Part shown: piece after piece, positions 1 through 10,406 of the stretch
Layout: each line of letters opens with the position of its first letter
Numbering within the stretch: the stretch's first letter is position 1
Notes under the pieces: model-generated
The model's input: the letters and a program-made list of their open reading frames with translations, nothing else
Databases searched by the model: none
Told to the model about the DNA's origin: nothing
Source of the DNA: Vibrio penaeicida
Lineage (GTDB): Bacteria; Pseudomonadota; Gammaproteobacteria; Enterobacterales; Vibrionaceae
DNA length: 64,000 nucleotides
Assembly: GCF_019977755.1 (NCBI RefSeq)
Contig: NZ_AP025145.1
Coordinates: forward strand, 1,860,001 to 1,924,000
Direction: 5' to 3'
Position numbers and translations under genes: made by a program

Positions 1-768
1 GTTCATTTTTTTACGTTTGCCGAGCTCCGAATCAATACGATGGTATAAAGCATTAATAGATTCGACTAACGTATCCAGCTCATCTTGATGATTACTTCTA
101 TCCAAACTCAACAAATCCCCCGATTCGTTGCTGTCCAGTTTGTGCCCTTGAACGAAAGAGGAAATGCGATTGATGTGCTTGATCACAACGTGATAAACCA
201 CATAAAGAACGCACATCGCGACAAGAAAAATCTTCACTAATTGAGTTTGAAGAATAACGATGGATTTTTCCCAAAGTTTTCCATAAATCAGCTCATAAGA
301 TGCTTCAATTCTTAGCCCACCAATTTTTTCCTCTTTGTGGACCAAATCATAGAGATGGCTTAACTCATTGAGGGGGCTTTGCTCTCCAATTTCTACCACA
401 GAGTTAAGCGTGCCATTGTGAAATGAAAAGATACCGACGTACTCAACGCTAGAAACGTTCAAAATACCGTTTGCTTGAATCAGCATCTGCTCTTCATCCA
501 AATTCCACAAGCTATTTGAAATAGAGGACGTTAAGCTTTGCTCTAGCGAACTGATGGAATCTTGAAGGAGTTGAACTTCTTTTTTGTAGTCCCAGTAAAG
601 TTGTACAGCCGTAATAGTGACCGCAAGTACAGACGTACACAAAACAATATAGATCAGCAATCGAACAGCAAAACTGTGCCTATTCATTGTCTTTAACGTT
701 GAAATGATCCCATCAGACTTACTTGCGCTAGAAGTGTCCGAATTATTATTAGGAACACCTGAACTCAT
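1..768 (-). CDS. Membrane sensor protein, probable histidine kinase N-terminus (partial)
   Basis: The frame is open from an ATG at 766-768 to the window edge, so 256 N-terminal residues are visible and the C-terminus lies outside. A Ser/Asn-rich cytoplasmic leader is followed by a membrane segment around residues 40-58 (VRLLIYIVLCTSVLAV). A periplasmic domain of roughly 110 residues comes next, then a second membrane segment around 170-195 (FLVAMCVLYVVYHVVI) and a HAMP-like amphipathic stretch. This is the usual topology of a transmembrane sensor kinase or a diguanylate-cyclase-type sensor. No catalytic domain is visible, so the enzyme class is inferred. It is transcribed divergently from the HD-GYP response regulator across a 383-bp gap, which suggests the two form a signalling pair. 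Confidence 0.7.
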   Translation of the reverse strand, partial: MSSGVPNNNSDTSSASKSDGIISTLKTMNRHSFAVRLLIYIVLCTSVLAVTITAVQLYWDYKKEVQLLQDSISSLEQSLTSSISNSLWNLDEEQMLIQANGILNVSSVEYVGIFSFHNGTLNSVVEIGEQSPLNELSHLYDLVHKEEKIGGLRIEASYELIYGKLWEKSIVILQTQLVKIFLVAMCVLYVVYHVVIKHINRISSFVQGHKLDSNESGDLLSLDRSNHQDELDTLVESINALYHRIDSELGKRKKMN

Positions 769-1151
769 CGGCTTTCCTCATCCACACATGATGCATCTAG
801 TTGATTAACGTAAATATAATTAAAGTTCAAACCATTGAATATTCCCACGCTAACCCCATGTTCAAATCACACTCAGCCCATGAGCTCTATGCTCAACGTC
901 TAACGTTCTAAATAGTATAGACAGTGAAATTAGATTTTCTTGATATTGTAAGTAAATTTCCTTGTACGATCAGAGCTATGCTCCTGCTTTCTACCTCTTC
1001 GGTTAACTCAGAATTAGAATTTGTGCTTTAAACGAAAACTTTGTCTACACTTGTTTCAGACGGATGATTTTTTGCGCTGCCTTTTCTCTCCAACTTAGAT
1101 ACAGCATTTTGGAGTACAAAAAGGGGGCGTAAAATGGAAATAGATTGAGTT
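769..1151. promoter_or_regulatory. Divergent intergenic region between sensor and response regulator
   Basis: 383 bp without a gene, AT-rich, presumably carrying the promoters of both divergent genes. Near its right end a strong Shine-Dalgarno (AAGGGGGCG, 1121-1129) precedes ATG at 1134, but that frame stops after four codons (TGA at 1146-1148), three bases before the start of the regulator gene. No other clear element was recognised. Confidence 0.4.
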
Positions 1152-2681
1152 ATGGGGTCAATGATGGGAAATGATGATCAATTCCTCTTTTCAGATCATG
1201 AAGAAGAATCGGAAATTGAAGAACATGAGACATGGAAGGTCTTAATCGTTGATGACGATGCTGACATTCATAAAGTCACCCAGTTTGTTCTCAACGATTT
1301 CGAGTATCTGGGAAGAAAGCTTAACTTTGTAAACGCATACTCTGCAGCAGAAGCTAAAGAGGTATTTGTAGAACACGACGATATCGCAGTTGTATTTCTC
1401 GATGTAGTTATGGAATCTAACCATGCTGGGCTTGATCTTGTCGACTGGTTACGTGTAGAGCAAGGAAACAAAACCAGCAGAATCATTTTGCGAACAGGTC
1501 AGCCTGGTGATGCTCCTGAATCCGAAGTCATTAAAAAGTACGAAATTAATGACTACAAAAACAAAACCGAGCTAACAGCGACAAAACTAAACACCACCCT
1601 TTGCGCAGCGTTGCGTTCTTATCGCGACATTATGGTGATCGAAAACACCAAAAAAGGGCTTAATACGATCATCAATTCTTCAGCATCTATTTTGGTTGAA
1701 GGAGACGGTGGGCATTGGCTAGACGGGATTCTTTCTCAACTTTCTGCTTTGCTGCATCTTGGCGAAGTTCACGCGTTTAACTTTGCTGCGCAAGAAGTGG
1801 AAGGAAAATGGCAGGTCGTCGCATCTTCCGAGGGTGGCGAAGGGCTCATTGGTAAGGAACTGAATGAGTTTATATCCTGCTCCGTTGACGATGTCACCAC
1901 GACTAAAGATCGCTTTATCCAAGTAAAAGATGAAGAATTTCTCATCCCAGTCAAAGTGAATAAAAGCGTTGGTCTACTGATCGTACACTGCCCAAGAAGC
2001 AGCATTGAAGAAAACATTGAAATACTCGATATATTCATCCGAAACATCACCATCGCTTATGAGAAAGTCATTTTGCTCAATGAGGTTCGTGATACCCAAA
2101 AAGAAATTGCCTATCGTCTTGGGGAAGTGGTGGAGACACGCTCAAAAGAATCGGGGAGCCACGTTAAGCGAGTAGCCGAAATATCGCGCTTTCTTGCATC
2201 AAAATATGGCTTACCACCTGAGCAATGTGAAAAGATAAAACTTGCGTCGCCGCTACACGACATTGGCAAAATTGCGATTCCCGATGCCGTACTCAATAAG
2301 CCAGGAAAGCTCGATGCTGATGAGTGGGTTACCATGATGTCTCATGCTAGTGTAGGCGCAGAGATCCTACGCGGTTCTAACCTAGAGATCTTGAATATCG
2401 CAGCGAACATTGCTGGTCACCATCACGAGAAATGGGACGGTTCAGGCTACCCGAATAAAATATCAGCCGAATCAATCCCAATTGAGGCTCGTATCACCGC
2501 ACTGGCAGACGTTTTTGACGCGTTGGCTTCCAAACGTTGCTACAAAGACCCTTGGCCAAGTGAAAAAATATTCGAATTATTCCAACAAGAAGCAGGGAAA
2601 CATTTTGATCCTAAGCTGACCGAAATTTTTCTTGAAAACTTCGACGAATTGCAAGGGATACGGGGGTCATTTCCCGACTAG
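1152..2681 (+). CDS. Response regulator with DUF3369 and HD-GYP phosphodiesterase domain
   Basis: A 509-residue response regulator expected to degrade cyclic di-GMP. An acidic leader of about 27 residues precedes the receiver domain (VLIVDDDAD, phosphoacceptor Asp in VVFLDVVME; Lys in INDYKNKTEL). This layout is typical of the DUF3369 family, whose middle domain is GAF-like (about residues 165-310). The C-terminal HD-GYP domain keeps the HD pair (SPLHDIGK), a second His cluster (GHHHEKWDGSGYP) and the ALADVFDAL segment, so catalysis is likely. The sensor gene to the left is divergent and is a probable cognate partner. The start is uncertain: ATGs at 1152, 1161 and 1164 are all possible, and the best Shine-Dalgarno precedes a four-codon ORF at 1134 in the same frame. 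A hairpin terminator follows. Confidence 0.92.
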   Translation: MGSMMGNDDQFLFSDHEEESEIEEHETWKVLIVDDDADIHKVTQFVLNDFEYLGRKLNFVNAYSAAEAKEVFVEHDDIAVVFLDVVMESNHAGLDLVDWLRVEQGNKTSRIILRTGQPGDAPESEVIKKYEINDYKNKTELTATKLNTTLCAALRSYRDIMVIENTKKGLNTIINSSASILVEGDGGHWLDGILSQLSALLHLGEVHAFNFAAQEVEGKWQVVASSEGGEGLIGKELNEFISCSVDDVTTTKDRFIQVKDEEFLIPVKVNKSVGLLIVHCPRSSIEENIEILDIFIRNITIAYEKVILLNEVRDTQKEIAYRLGEVVETRSKESGSHVKRVAEISRFLASKYGLPPEQCEKIKLASPLHDIGKIAIPDAVLNKPGKLDADEWVTMMSHASVGAEILRGSNLEILNIAANIAGHHHEKWDGSGYPNKISAESIPIEARITALADVFDALASKRCYKDPWPSEKIFELFQQEAGKHFDPKLTEIFLENFDELQGIRGSFPD

Positions 2682-2702
2682 CAATTTCATTTCTATTTCC
2701 TT

Positions 2703-2730
2703 AGCCAGCGGATGCCGCTGGTTTTTTTTT
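2703..2730 (+). terminator. Rho-independent terminator after HD-GYP gene
   Basis: A 7-bp stem (CCAGCGG/CCGCTGG, 2705-2711 and 2715-2721) with a 3-nt loop is followed directly by nine T residues, 22 bp after the stop codon. Confidence 0.9.
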
Positions 2731-3061
2731 GTGTGTAAACGGCTACCTAAACCTAAGAGCCCAAGTTTCAGGATTCAGACCTCTATCTTCTGTGTCAGTT
2801 CAAGGAAAAGAACGCAGTGAAATAACAAGTCCCCTCCCACTACTTTGACGATGAAATAAAGCAGAAAAGGGTTTCCAAGAGCAAGGCCGTTGGATACAAG
2901 CTATCGAATTCAAACAGAAGTAAACCTAACCTCGTATAAGCATCTTAAAGACTCGAACTTCCCTTAAGACATTCCTTGTTAGAGCGAAATGGAGTTGGGT
3001 TTCTAAGAATGAATGGCATCTGACTGTTTATGAAGCCATTAGATTAGAGTTGGAAAATTTA
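2731..3061. other. Intergenic region, no gene recognised
   Basis: About 330 bp between the HD-GYP terminator and the terminator of the secreted coiled-coil gene. Short open frames exist but have no ribosome binding site or recognisable product. I see no repeat or RNA gene. Confidence 0.4.
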
Positions 3062-3087
3062 AAAGGCGCACTTTTGAGTGCGCCTTT
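3062..3087 (-). terminator. Terminator of secreted coiled-coil gene
   Basis: A perfect 10-bp stem (AAAGGCGCAC/GTGCGCCTTT) with a 6-nt loop lies 19 bp downstream of the stop. On the minus strand it ends in a short T tract, and it could work in both directions. Confidence 0.8.
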
Positions 3088-3105
3088 CTTGATACTTTAT
3101 CAGTT

Positions 3106-3876
3106 CTAATTGTGCTTAATGCATACCGCATACGAATACAAGTAAGTGCTGTAATATGGATAACGTAGATACGCATACCAAGTGCGTGACTGCCAAGAAT
3201 TAGCACCTACAACGCCAGAAGCCTGATAGGGTCGTGACTGCTCATACCCACGGTAACCAGAATAATGGGCTGAACCACCGCCTGTCAGTATGGAACCAGA
3301 GGGACAAGTTGCGTAGGCCGAACCAGAAGAATTATAACCAACGTAGACATAGTTGTAGACTCTATACTGAGTAATGTTGCTCCCATTACCGACATCATCC
3401 ACTTCACATACTACACTGCCATTTGACAAAATCTCTCTAATCGCCTGACCAGACGGACAAGTACCAGACACAATTTGCTGCTTAGTCAGGAGCATATTGT
3501 TTATCGTTACAATTTCGTCCTCAAGATACGAAATCAGTGCATTGTTATTGTCTACTTCCGCTTGCAGCGCACTTATGTCTCCATCATTACTGTTTATTTG
3601 CGCCTGAAGGGATTCGTTCTCGACTTGAAGCGCTAAGATAGCATCTTCATTAGCACCGACTCGCTCTTCAATCGTGTCCACTCTTGCGACTAATACGTCA
3701 ACTTGCTCTTCTAATGTACTCACTCTTTCTTCAACCGAAGAGATTTGATTTCTAAGCTCAACAAAAGGCTTTCCATTAGGGCTCCCGCCTTTACCTGCCC
3801 ACAAATACATGGGTGAACATATTAGCCCTAGGGCTGTGGATGCAAGTATTGCTTTCTTGGTATTTGACGCATACAT
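3106..3876 (-). CDS. Secreted coiled-coil protein with Tyr/Ser-rich C-terminal domain
   Basis: A 256-residue protein of unknown function. The N-terminus is a signal peptide (basic NTKK, hydrophobic [19 protein letters not shown]). Residues 40-130 form a heptad-rich coiled coil (repeated [27 protein letters not shown] units), which suggests a trimeric or dimeric stalk. A CPSG...VVCE motif (about 147-165) is of a type seen in tail-fibre and pilus-tip proteins. It is followed by a Gly/Tyr/Ser-rich domain with paired Cys ([12 protein letters not shown] ... YAVCIKHN). Signal peptide plus stalk plus Cys-bounded head suggests a secreted or surface binding protein, which is inference. The start ATG has GGAG 7 nt upstream. 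It stands alone and has its own terminator. Confidence 0.8.
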   Translation of the reverse strand: MYASNTKKAILASTALGLICSPMYLWAGKGGSPNGKPFVELRNQISSVEERVSTLEEQVDVLVARVDTIEERVGANEDAILALQVENESLQAQINSNDGDISALQAEVDNNNALISYLEDEIVTINNMLLTKQQIVSGTCPSGQAIREILSNGSVVCEVDDVGNGSNITQYRVYNYVYVGYNSSGSAYATCPSGSILTGGGSAHYSGYRGYEQSRPYQASGVVGANSWQSRTWYAYLRYPYYSTYLYSYAVCIKHN

Positions 3877-4568
3877 AGTTTCGCTCCGACTCTGGCTTAA
3901 CCAGTCAGTAATTAGTTTTTAATTATGAGTTTTTCATCACTCAATCCTTGCGCGCTAACTAAAATCTAGAATATAAATCTCATTTTGCAAATCAAAATGA
4001 CAAATAAGTCAACAAGCAATATTTGTATTTTAAATCATATAGATAAAAGAATAAGACTCAAATAAAGAGCTAACCACCTTAATTAAAAGAGTATTTCCAA
4101 TATATTATTATTAATAAAAGAAACAGCAAAAAATAAAACTTTATAAATCTAAAATGAAATAACGATCAGAATGCAAAATAGGCATATTATTATAAGTAGA
4201 AACATCAGAAAGGTACGCGTAAATAACATGATGAATTCGGTAAATTAACCTTAATTAACCACTATTAATTTACGTTTCAAATAAAGCTCAAAAAAATAAA
4301 AGGGACAATCAGAATTAAACTTGGTTGCATATAATATCCGTTAACTATCCAGCCACAATACCCAAGTAACCTCAAAATGCTTGAGCATGAATCCCATCAA
4401 TAAGTAATCCCCTCCCCCTCTCAGTTTTCAGGATACCTTTTAGCGTAACATTCATTCTGAACTAAACTAAGGTTACTCCCCAATAACTAAGTACCTAATA
4501 ACTAAGCATCAAATTAATAATTAGTTGTTACTCAACTTCTCAGAGTAATCGTGACATAAGGAGTTTCT
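3877..4568. other. AT-rich intergenic region
   Basis: About 690 bp of strongly AT-rich DNA between two divergent genes. It must hold the promoters of the secreted protein and of the deaminase. The segment at 4485-4525 repeats CTAAGTAC/CTAAGCATC-like units. No ORF with a ribosome site, RNA gene or clear operator was recognised. The base composition is markedly lower in GC than the neighbours. Confidence 0.4.
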
Positions 4569-5570
4569 ATGAAAGCATTCATCCAGCACCTCCCAAAAGT
4601 AGAGCTCCATCTGCATATAGAAGGGTCTCTTGAGCCAGAATTAATGTTTGAACTGGCTAAACGCAACAAGGTTTCCATTCCATTTAGCAGTATTCAGGAG
4701 GTAAGAGATGCGTACCACTTCCATAATCTGCAATCCTTTTTAGATATCTATTACCAAGGAGCCAATGTACTGGTTAAAGAGGAAGATTTTTATGACCTTA
4801 CATGGGCATATTTGCTGAGATGCAAGCAAGATAATGTGGTACATACAGAGATCTTTTTCGATCCTCAAACCCACACCGACCGAGGCATTTCATTTCACAC
4901 TGTTATCAGCGGTATCTCAAAAGCACTGGATAAGGCGGGATCAGAGCTCGGAATCAGCAGTCAAATCATCATGTGTTTTTTGCGTCACCTCGATGAAGAA
5001 GCTGCATTGAACACCTTACAAGAAGCGTTACCCTACAAAGAAAAAATCATCGGTGTCGGTCTGGATTCATCCGAAGTTGGGCATCCACCAGAAAAGTTCG
5101 AGCGAGTATTTGCAAAAGCACGCTCTGAGGGTTTCTTAACGGTAGCGCACGCTGGAGAGGAAGGTCCTGCACAAAACATCATTGATGCCTTGGATATGCT
5201 AAAGACATCTAGAATCGACCATGGCGTTCGCTGTGTTGACGACGAGGCACTGGTTCAGCGACTGGTCGAAAACCAAATTCCATTGACTGTCTGCCCACTT
5301 TCCAATACCAAATTAAAAGTATTCGAGCATATGAGTCAGCACAACATCGTCGACCTACTCAGAAAAGGCGTGTGCGTTACCATCAATTCGGACGATCCAG
5401 CCTACTTCGGTGGCTATATGACGGATAACTTCCTTGCCGTCTCAGAGGCTCTCAATCCAACGCGGCAGGAACTAGCGCAGTTTTCTCTAAATGCTATTGA
5501 AGCCAGCTTTATTTCGCCACCATACAAAGAAACATTGCGCGATACGGTCATTAAGTTATCTTGCGAATAA
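4569..5570 (+). CDS. Adenine deaminase (adenosine deaminase family)
   Basis: A 333-residue amidohydrolase of the adenosine/adenine deaminase family that releases ammonia from the 6-amino group of adenine, giving hypoxanthine for purine salvage. Metal- and substrate-binding motifs are all present: [13 protein letters not shown] near the N-terminus, HAGEEGP around 198, IDHGVR around 220, and [10 protein letters not shown] around 278. The last motif and the length are characteristic of the adenine-specific (Aah1-like) branch rather than classical adenosine deaminase, although automatic annotation often calls it Add. The start is well supported by AAGGAG 6 nt upstream. It is monocistronic with a terminator 43 bp downstream. 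Confidence 0.9.
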   Translation: MKAFIQHLPKVELHLHIEGSLEPELMFELAKRNKVSIPFSSIQEVRDAYHFHNLQSFLDIYYQGANVLVKEEDFYDLTWAYLLRCKQDNVVHTEIFFDPQTHTDRGISFHTVISGISKALDKAGSELGISSQIIMCFLRHLDEEAALNTLQEALPYKEKIIGVGLDSSEVGHPPEKFERVFAKARSEGFLTVAHAGEEGPAQNIIDALDMLKTSRIDHGVRCVDDEALVQRLVENQIPLTVCPLSNTKLKVFEHMSQHNIVDLLRKGVCVTINSDDPAYFGGYMTDNFLAVSEALNPTRQELAQFSLNAIEASFISPPYKETLRDTVIKLSCE

Positions 5571-5613
5571 TTAGGGTGATAATTGAAGCCTAACGCGTAG
5601 ATATAGATAAACA

Positions 5614-5637
5614 AAAAGCCCCAACTTTAGGGCTTTT
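5614..5637 (+). terminator. Bidirectional terminator after adenine deaminase gene
   Basis: An 8-bp stem (AAAAGCCC/GGGCTTTT) with an 8-nt loop lies between the convergent deaminase and chemoreceptor genes. The A and T tracts on either side let it serve both directions. Confidence 0.75.
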
Positions 5638-5679
5638 GAACGTTAATGCGGTAAAGTCTGTTGAACTAGTTAACCTACT

Positions 5680-7566
5680 TTATACTTTAAAGCGATTCAC
5701 CGAGCGTTGTAATTCGCTGGAAACAGAGTTCAATTCCAACGCTGTCTGGACATTGCCTTGAACATCTTGAACAGTACTGCGAGCCAGATCGTTCACATTC
5801 ACCACGTTTTCATTAATATCCGTCGCAACATGAGACTGCTCTTCTGCAGCTGTAGCAATCTGATTATTCATGTCCTGAATTTTGCTAATTTCTTCTTGTA
5901 TCACTTGCAGTGATTGACTTGCTTCGTCCGATTTTACTAAGGTCTTCTTAGCGTTTTCAGCGTTTTCTTCCATTAAACTCACAGACTGTTTCGCTTGCTC
6001 TTGAAGCACCGAAATCATAGATTGGATTTCATTGGTGCTTTCCTGAGTTTTATTGGCGAGGTTACGAACTTCATCTGCCACTACAGCAAAACCACGACCT
6101 TGTTCGCCAGCACGGGCAGCCTCAATCGCGGCATTCAGAGCGAGTAAGTTGGTTTGCTCAGCAATACCGCGAATAACGTCTAAAATCCCACCCACATTCA
6201 TCGTTTCCTTTTCAACTTCCAAGATCGAAGATTGAACACTTTCGATATTATTAACCAGCAAGTTGATGTCTGTGTTCATTTGGCTAACGACACCAAGCCC
6301 CTGAGTGGATGACTCACTTGCATCGTTGGAAGAAGTCGATGCTTGCATTGCATTTTGGGCAACTTCAGCAACGGTTGCTGTCATTTCGTTCATTGCGGTT
6401 GCCACTTGCTCTAGTTGCATCATTTGAGACTCGGATGAGCGGTTTACCTGATTTGAAGAAGATTCGAGTTGACCAGATAAATCGGTAAGGGCGGCAGACG
6501 AGGTATTAATATTTCCAATGATCTGTTTAATGCTTTCCCCCATGATCAATGTCGAGCGATACACCCCTGTTTCGCTTCCTTCAAGTGGGCGAATCATCGT
6601 TAAATCGCCATTAGCAATTCGGTTAACGAACTCTTCAATCTCTTTAGGTTCACCACCGATTGGGCCATACATCAATTTTTCGACCGCAACATACACGACA
6701 ACGATACCAATAACCGCAAAAACAAGCCCTGCAATCCCATTGATCTTCACCATAGTATTCGAAGGTTCGTTAATATCGTCCCACGACGCCCAAGCCCAAA
6801 CAGACCATCCCAACGAATCAATTCGGGAAGACACAACGTAAAAATCCCCCTTATCAGGCACGTTGTAAGAGTGTTCACTGCTTTTATGAGTGCCGAATTC
6901 GCGATAGCTTGGACGCAACTCATAGATGTTCTTACCAACAAAATCAGGGTAACTGGCGGCCATTAAGAAACCATCAACACGTGATACAAATAGATTTGGC
7001 TCAGCCGAGAGTTCATTAATGTAGTCGGTGATATCGCTCATCTTTAAACTCAGACCAATTACAGCTTTTATCTCACCATTTCGACGGTAAGGGATCACCG
7101 CCGACATGGTTAAGTCCCCTGTCGTAGACAGATAAGGATTGGTGACTGAACGCGCTGCACCACTAAAGCCTTGAATAAACCATTCGCGCTGCTTTTGTTT
7201 GGCATTGAAGTCGGGAATCAGACCGTTAACATCGTACGTCGTGCCATCAGGCAACCCAACATACATATTCAGCACTTTTAAGCTTTGCTTGCCGTGTGTC
7301 AGCGCATCGATAACGCGCTCGCTTATCTCCGGTACGCCCTCACTATCAAGCGTTATACCTGCACTTGTCGTTTCCAATGCTGTGAAGTATTTGTTCATCT
7401 TGCTTTCGACAGCTTTCGCAACTAAAAATGATTTATCTGAAAGGTTCTTACGATAGTCGTCGGTTGTGGCCGTTTTGAATTCAAAATATCCAATGACGGA
7501 AGTCACAAGAATTGTAAACGCGATCAAGCAACCGATTGCGGTTACCAGCTTAGATTTCACACTCAT
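5680..7566 (-). CDS. Methyl-accepting chemotaxis protein with dCache sensor domain
   Basis: A 628-residue chemoreceptor. Membrane segments at about residues 9-29 and 285-305 ([17 protein letters not shown]) bracket a periplasmic domain of about 250 residues, whose size and motifs ([26 protein letters not shown]) fit dCache_1 domains that bind amino acids or other small ligands. A HAMP-like linker follows, then the long cytoplasmic signalling helix bundle with the highly conserved hairpin tip ([20 protein letters not shown]). The receptor ends in FKV, without the pentapeptide tether for CheR. The ligand cannot be read from the sequence. The gene stands alone, convergent with the deaminase gene. 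Confidence 0.95.
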   Translation of the reverse strand: MSVKSKLVTAIGCLIAFTILVTSVIGYFEFKTATTDDYRKNLSDKSFLVAKAVESKMNKYFTALETTSAGITLDSEGVPEISERVIDALTHGKQSLKVLNMYVGLPDGTTYDVNGLIPDFNAKQKQREWFIQGFSGAARSVTNPYLSTTGDLTMSAVIPYRRNGEIKAVIGLSLKMSDITDYINELSAEPNLFVSRVDGFLMAASYPDFVGKNIYELRPSYREFGTHKSSEHSYNVPDKGDFYVVSSRIDSLGWSVWAWASWDDINEPSNTMVKINGIAGLVFAVIGIVVVYVAVEKLMYGPIGGEPKEIEEFVNRIANGDLTMIRPLEGSETGVYRSTLIMGESIKQIIGNINTSSAALTDLSGQLESSSNQVNRSSESQMMQLEQVATAMNEMTATVAEVAQNAMQASTSSNDASESSTQGLGVVSQMNTDINLLVNNIESVQSSILEVEKETMNVGGILDVIRGIAEQTNLLALNAAIEAARAGEQGRGFAVVADEVRNLANKTQESTNEIQSMISVLQEQAKQSVSLMEENAENAKKTLVKSDEASQSLQVIQEEISKIQDMNNQIATAAEEQSHVATDINENVVNVNDLARSTVQDVQGNVQTALELNSVSSELQRSVNRFKV

Positions 7567-7740
7567 TTAAATTATTGTCCGATAGTTTTGTTGGCTTCGT
7601 GTGAAATCTATCAGTAAGGATGGGTGACTTGGAAACACATTTTGCACTAATAATTAAACAAAATTATCGCTTTCTTTAGAGCAACACAACAAGAGAACGG
7701 TGTGAATTCTTTACAGAAATACCCTAATTATTGGAAATTT

Positions 7741-7774
7741 CTTCTTTGAGCTTAAAGTTTCAAGCTCAAAGAAG
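7741..7774 (-). terminator. Hairpin downstream of cox operon
   Basis: A perfect 13-bp inverted repeat (CTTCTTTGAGCTT and its complement) with an 8-nt loop, 60 bp beyond the ctaB stop. The T tract on the minus strand is poor, so it may be a terminator or an mRNA-stabilising 3' hairpin of the long cox transcript. Confidence 0.55.
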
Positions 7775-7834
7775 AACTAAAGAATCCATGAAAACAGCAT
7801 CAGAATTGAGCTTTTTGAGAAATCATTAATTTCA

Positions 7835-8734
7835 CTAACGTAGAAAATGATCCACCAGTAAAGCAACAAATAAGAACATCAACTGATAGATAGAGAAGAT
7901 GAAGGTACTCATGGCATCTCCCTCTTCCTCATGATATTTCAGTTTCCACGCTTTATAGATGAATCCAGCACTTAAGAAACTTGATACAACTAAGTAAATC
8001 AGACCGCTCATGCCAACTAAAACAGGGAAGAGGCACGCAATGGCTAATAATATCGTATACAGCAGAATACTGGTTTTTGTGTATTCCACACCATGAGTGA
8101 CTGGCAACATGGGAATGTCGGCGCGTGAATAATCGTCTTTCCTGTGTATGGCTAACGCCCAAAAATGAGGAGGCGTCCAGATAAAGATGATCATCACAAG
8201 TAGCCAAGCATGGGAATGCAATTCATTGGTGACAGCCGTCCATCCAAGTAAAGGCGGCATGGCACCTGCAATTCCGGCTATCACGATATTTTGAGGTGTT
8301 GCTCGCTTTAAATACAAGGTGTACACCAGCGCATAACCCACCAAGCTTGATAGCGTCAGCCACGCCGTTAACTCATTCACCCACCAGTACAGCGCGACAA
8401 ACCCAGCGATACCGAGCGCAATGGCAAATATAAACGCATTGACGGCTTTGACATGTCCTGAGGGCAAAGGGCGCTGATAAGTTCTGGCCATTATGGCGTC
8501 AATTCTGCGGTCAATTAGGTGATTAAATGCCGCTGCACTCGACGCCATTAATCCAATCCCAGCTAATGCAATCAATGCCGTCACAACGGGAAACTGCCCT
8601 TTTATTGCCAAAATCATTCCTACTACTGCCGTCAGTAGCATCAAAGCAACGACTTTAGGTTTCGTGAGCTTGTAATAGTCTTGCCACGACGCGCCTTCTA
8701 TTCCTGCTCTAGAAAGAGATTTATCCATACTCAA
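7835..8734 (-). CDS. ctaB: Protoheme IX farnesyltransferase
   Basis: A 299-residue polytopic UbiA-family prenyltransferase that adds a farnesyl group to protoheme to make heme O, the precursor of heme A. The two Asp-rich motifs are visible: [15 protein letters not shown] (about residues 71-85) and [16 protein letters not shown] (about 197-212), along with eight or nine hydrophobic segments. It is the last gene of the cytochrome oxidase operon, and its ATG overlaps the ctaA stop by 4 bp, so translation is probably coupled. In other gammaproteobacteria the same gene is called cyoE when attached to the bo3 oxidase. Here the neighbours are aa3-type, so ctaB is the fitting name. Confidence 0.96.
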   Translation of the reverse strand: MSMDKSLSRAGIEGASWQDYYKLTKPKVVALMLLTAVVGMILAIKGQFPVVTALIALAGIGLMASSAAAFNHLIDRRIDAIMARTYQRPLPSGHVKAVNAFIFAIALGIAGFVALYWWVNELTAWLTLSSLVGYALVYTLYLKRATPQNIVIAGIAGAMPPLLGWTAVTNELHSHAWLLVMIIFIWTPPHFWALAIHRKDDYSRADIPMLPVTHGVEYTKTSILLYTILLAIACLFPVLVGMSGLIYLVVSSFLSAGFIYKAWKLKYHEEEGDAMSTFIFSIYQLMFLFVALLVDHFLR

Positions 8735-9813
8735 AGCCCTCGCTCTTGTTCCATAAGAGGTTGCGGCACGCTACGCCACACATGGAAATTGATGTAAATC
8801 GTACACAACAGTAAAAGTGCCGCACCAAGGTTATGCGCCACCGCTACAGGTAATGGGAGATTCAATAAAACATTACTCATGCCAAGTCCAATTTGAGCGA
8901 TAAGTAACACCATTAACATAAACGCTCCCTTGCGAAGCTGAATATGCGTTTGCTGAAACAACTGAAACGCCAACCCTATTAACACAATAGAAGTCACTAC
9001 CGCTCCGATTCTATGCGTAACGTGAATGGTCATTCTTGCCCCATAGTCCAACACCCCAAATTCATAGTTTGTGTGTCCTTCTTGGCGGAAATCAAAGGCG
9101 TCAGAAAAATTCAAATAGCCAACCCAATCCCCTTCACAAATGGGTAACTCCGTACACATTAATGCGGCGTAATTGGAAGAGGTCCACCCCCCTAGAAAGA
9201 TTTGAAAAACGACCACCGCAAGAGAGAAAGACGCCAGAAATTTCAGCATTGGCGTATTAACAACGATAGGTTCATGCGGAGAAGTTATTGAAGAGGGGTT
9301 TCCATCGCTCACCGTAAAGTGCGCAACATCATTGAGTTCATAGCCTACTTCTTGCTTCAGGCGACAGTAGAGCAAAAACAACAGGCTAAATAAGGTAAAC
9401 CCACCCATTAAGTGCAACATGACAATCACAGGCATCAATTTGAGCGTCACTGTCCACATTCCTAGCGCCGCCTGAAAGACGATAAGCAGCGACAGCGAAA
9501 TGGTAATCACACGCCCGCCATGGCGAGATTGAAGCGTCAAATAGCTAATGGCAAAAACAACCAATCCAAGCGTTCCCGCTAAATAACGATGAATCATCTC
9601 TAACCAAGCTTTATAAGGCTCGACTTCGTTTTCTGGGTAGAGGAGTTTGGCGGTGGAAAGTGCCTTATCTGTCGAAGGCACACTAAGATGACCGTAACAC
9701 CCCGGCCAATCTGGGCATCCCAACCCTGCGTCAGCTAGCCGCGTGTACGCGCCCATTAAGATAACCAAAAATGTCAGAATCAGGCTTACTTGAATCAGTC
9801 TGATGATGTTCAT
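8731..9813 (-). CDS. ctaA: Heme A synthase (COX15/CtaA family)
   Basis: A 360-residue inner-membrane protein that oxidises the C8 methyl of heme O to a formyl group, giving heme A for subunit I. Eight hydrophobic segments are present. The conserved His motifs of the family are seen: [18 protein letters not shown] near residue 25, EMIHRYLA around 72, VMLHLMGG around 132, IHVTHRIGA around 263 and AVAHNLGAA around 325. The paired extracellular Cys loops ([16 protein letters not shown]) fit the type with disulfide-bonded loops. A non-conserved hydrophilic loop at about 153-185 ([15 protein letters not shown]) is lineage-specific. It lies between the Sco-like gene and ctaB in the cox operon. Confidence 0.95.
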   Translation of the reverse strand: MNIIRLIQVSLILTFLVILMGAYTRLADAGLGCPDWPGCYGHLSVPSTDKALSTAKLLYPENEVEPYKAWLEMIHRYLAGTLGLVVFAISYLTLQSRHGGRVITISLSLLIVFQAALGMWTVTLKLMPVIVMLHLMGGFTLFSLLFLLYCRLKQEVGYELNDVAHFTVSDGNPSSITSPHEPIVVNTPMLKFLASFSLAVVVFQIFLGGWTSSNYAALMCTELPICEGDWVGYLNFSDAFDFRQEGHTNYEFGVLDYGARMTIHVTHRIGAVVTSIVLIGLAFQLFQQTHIQLRKGAFMLMVLLIAQIGLGMSNVLLNLPLPVAVAHNLGAALLLLCTIYINFHVWRSVPQPLMEQERGL

Positions 9814-9833
9814 ACACGCCCCCTATTATAGAA

Positions 9834-10406
9834 TTACCCCACGCGAGATAGCTTCAATAGTTTCTTAAAGTCGGCGATTAGCCCCTTACTTTGCTGTACT
9901 AATAATTCAGGGTTAAGCTGCTTCGGGTAATGCATAACCAATTGACCTCGCGGGTCTACAATGATGTATTCATTAGTGTTGAAATCAGAAAGAAATTTGT
10001 CGTTAGATTTAACGCGATTGAAGCTGTAATCCTGCAGTACCGACGTATCGCTATTTGGGTGAATGTATACCGTTGGTTTAACGCGCTCTTGGTACTTTCC
10101 TAGGGATACATAGCTTTGTTGCAGTAAGTGCAACTGCTGGCGGCATAACGCATTGCATTCTTTCGGTAGAACATAGCCAAGCTGCCATTGTTTTTCAGTT
10201 TCTGAACCCATGGAATAATCGGTTAAGTAACTAACTGGCTCAACCAAAACCCCCTGATTTGTCACCCCGGGTTGATACCAATTCATTTCCAAAATAACTT
10301 TGGCAACAATGGCTGGCATCGCAAACAACCCCACCAGCGCAAGTAAAATGATGCGCCCACGCTTTACATTGGGTGCTGAATCTCTATCCATGTTTTGAAC
10401 TGTCAT
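9834..10406 (-). CDS. Membrane-anchored Sco-like/thioredoxin-fold cox assembly protein
   Basis: A 190-residue protein with one N-terminal membrane anchor (IILLALVGLFAMPAIVAKVIL, about 19-39) and a periplasmic domain. The segment VLPKECNALCRQQLHLLQ has a CxxxC pair in the place where Sco1/SenC copper chaperones carry theirs, and the C-terminal half (YIIVDPRGQLVMHYP) resembles the last strands of a thioredoxin fold. A role in copper delivery or thiol maintenance for the CuA centre is inferred from these features and the position between surf1 and ctaA. The sequence is too divergent to call it Sco1 outright. The start at 10406 has GGGAGA 5 nt upstream and overlaps the surf1 end by 23 bp. Confidence 0.8.
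   Translation of the reverse strand: MTVQNMDRDSAPNVKRGRIILLALVGLFAMPAIVAKVILEMNWYQPGVTNQGVLVEPVSYLTDYSMGSETEKQWQLGYVLPKECNALCRQQLHLLQQSYVSLGKYQERVKPTVYIHPNSDTSVLQDYSFNRVKSNDKFLSDFNTNEYIIVDPRGQLVMHYPKQLNPELLVQQSKGLIADFKKLLKLSRVG

Noticed and set aside
2632..2820. 62-codon frame overlapping the end of the HD-GYP gene
   Set aside because: It runs through the terminator hairpin and T tract and has no ribosome site.
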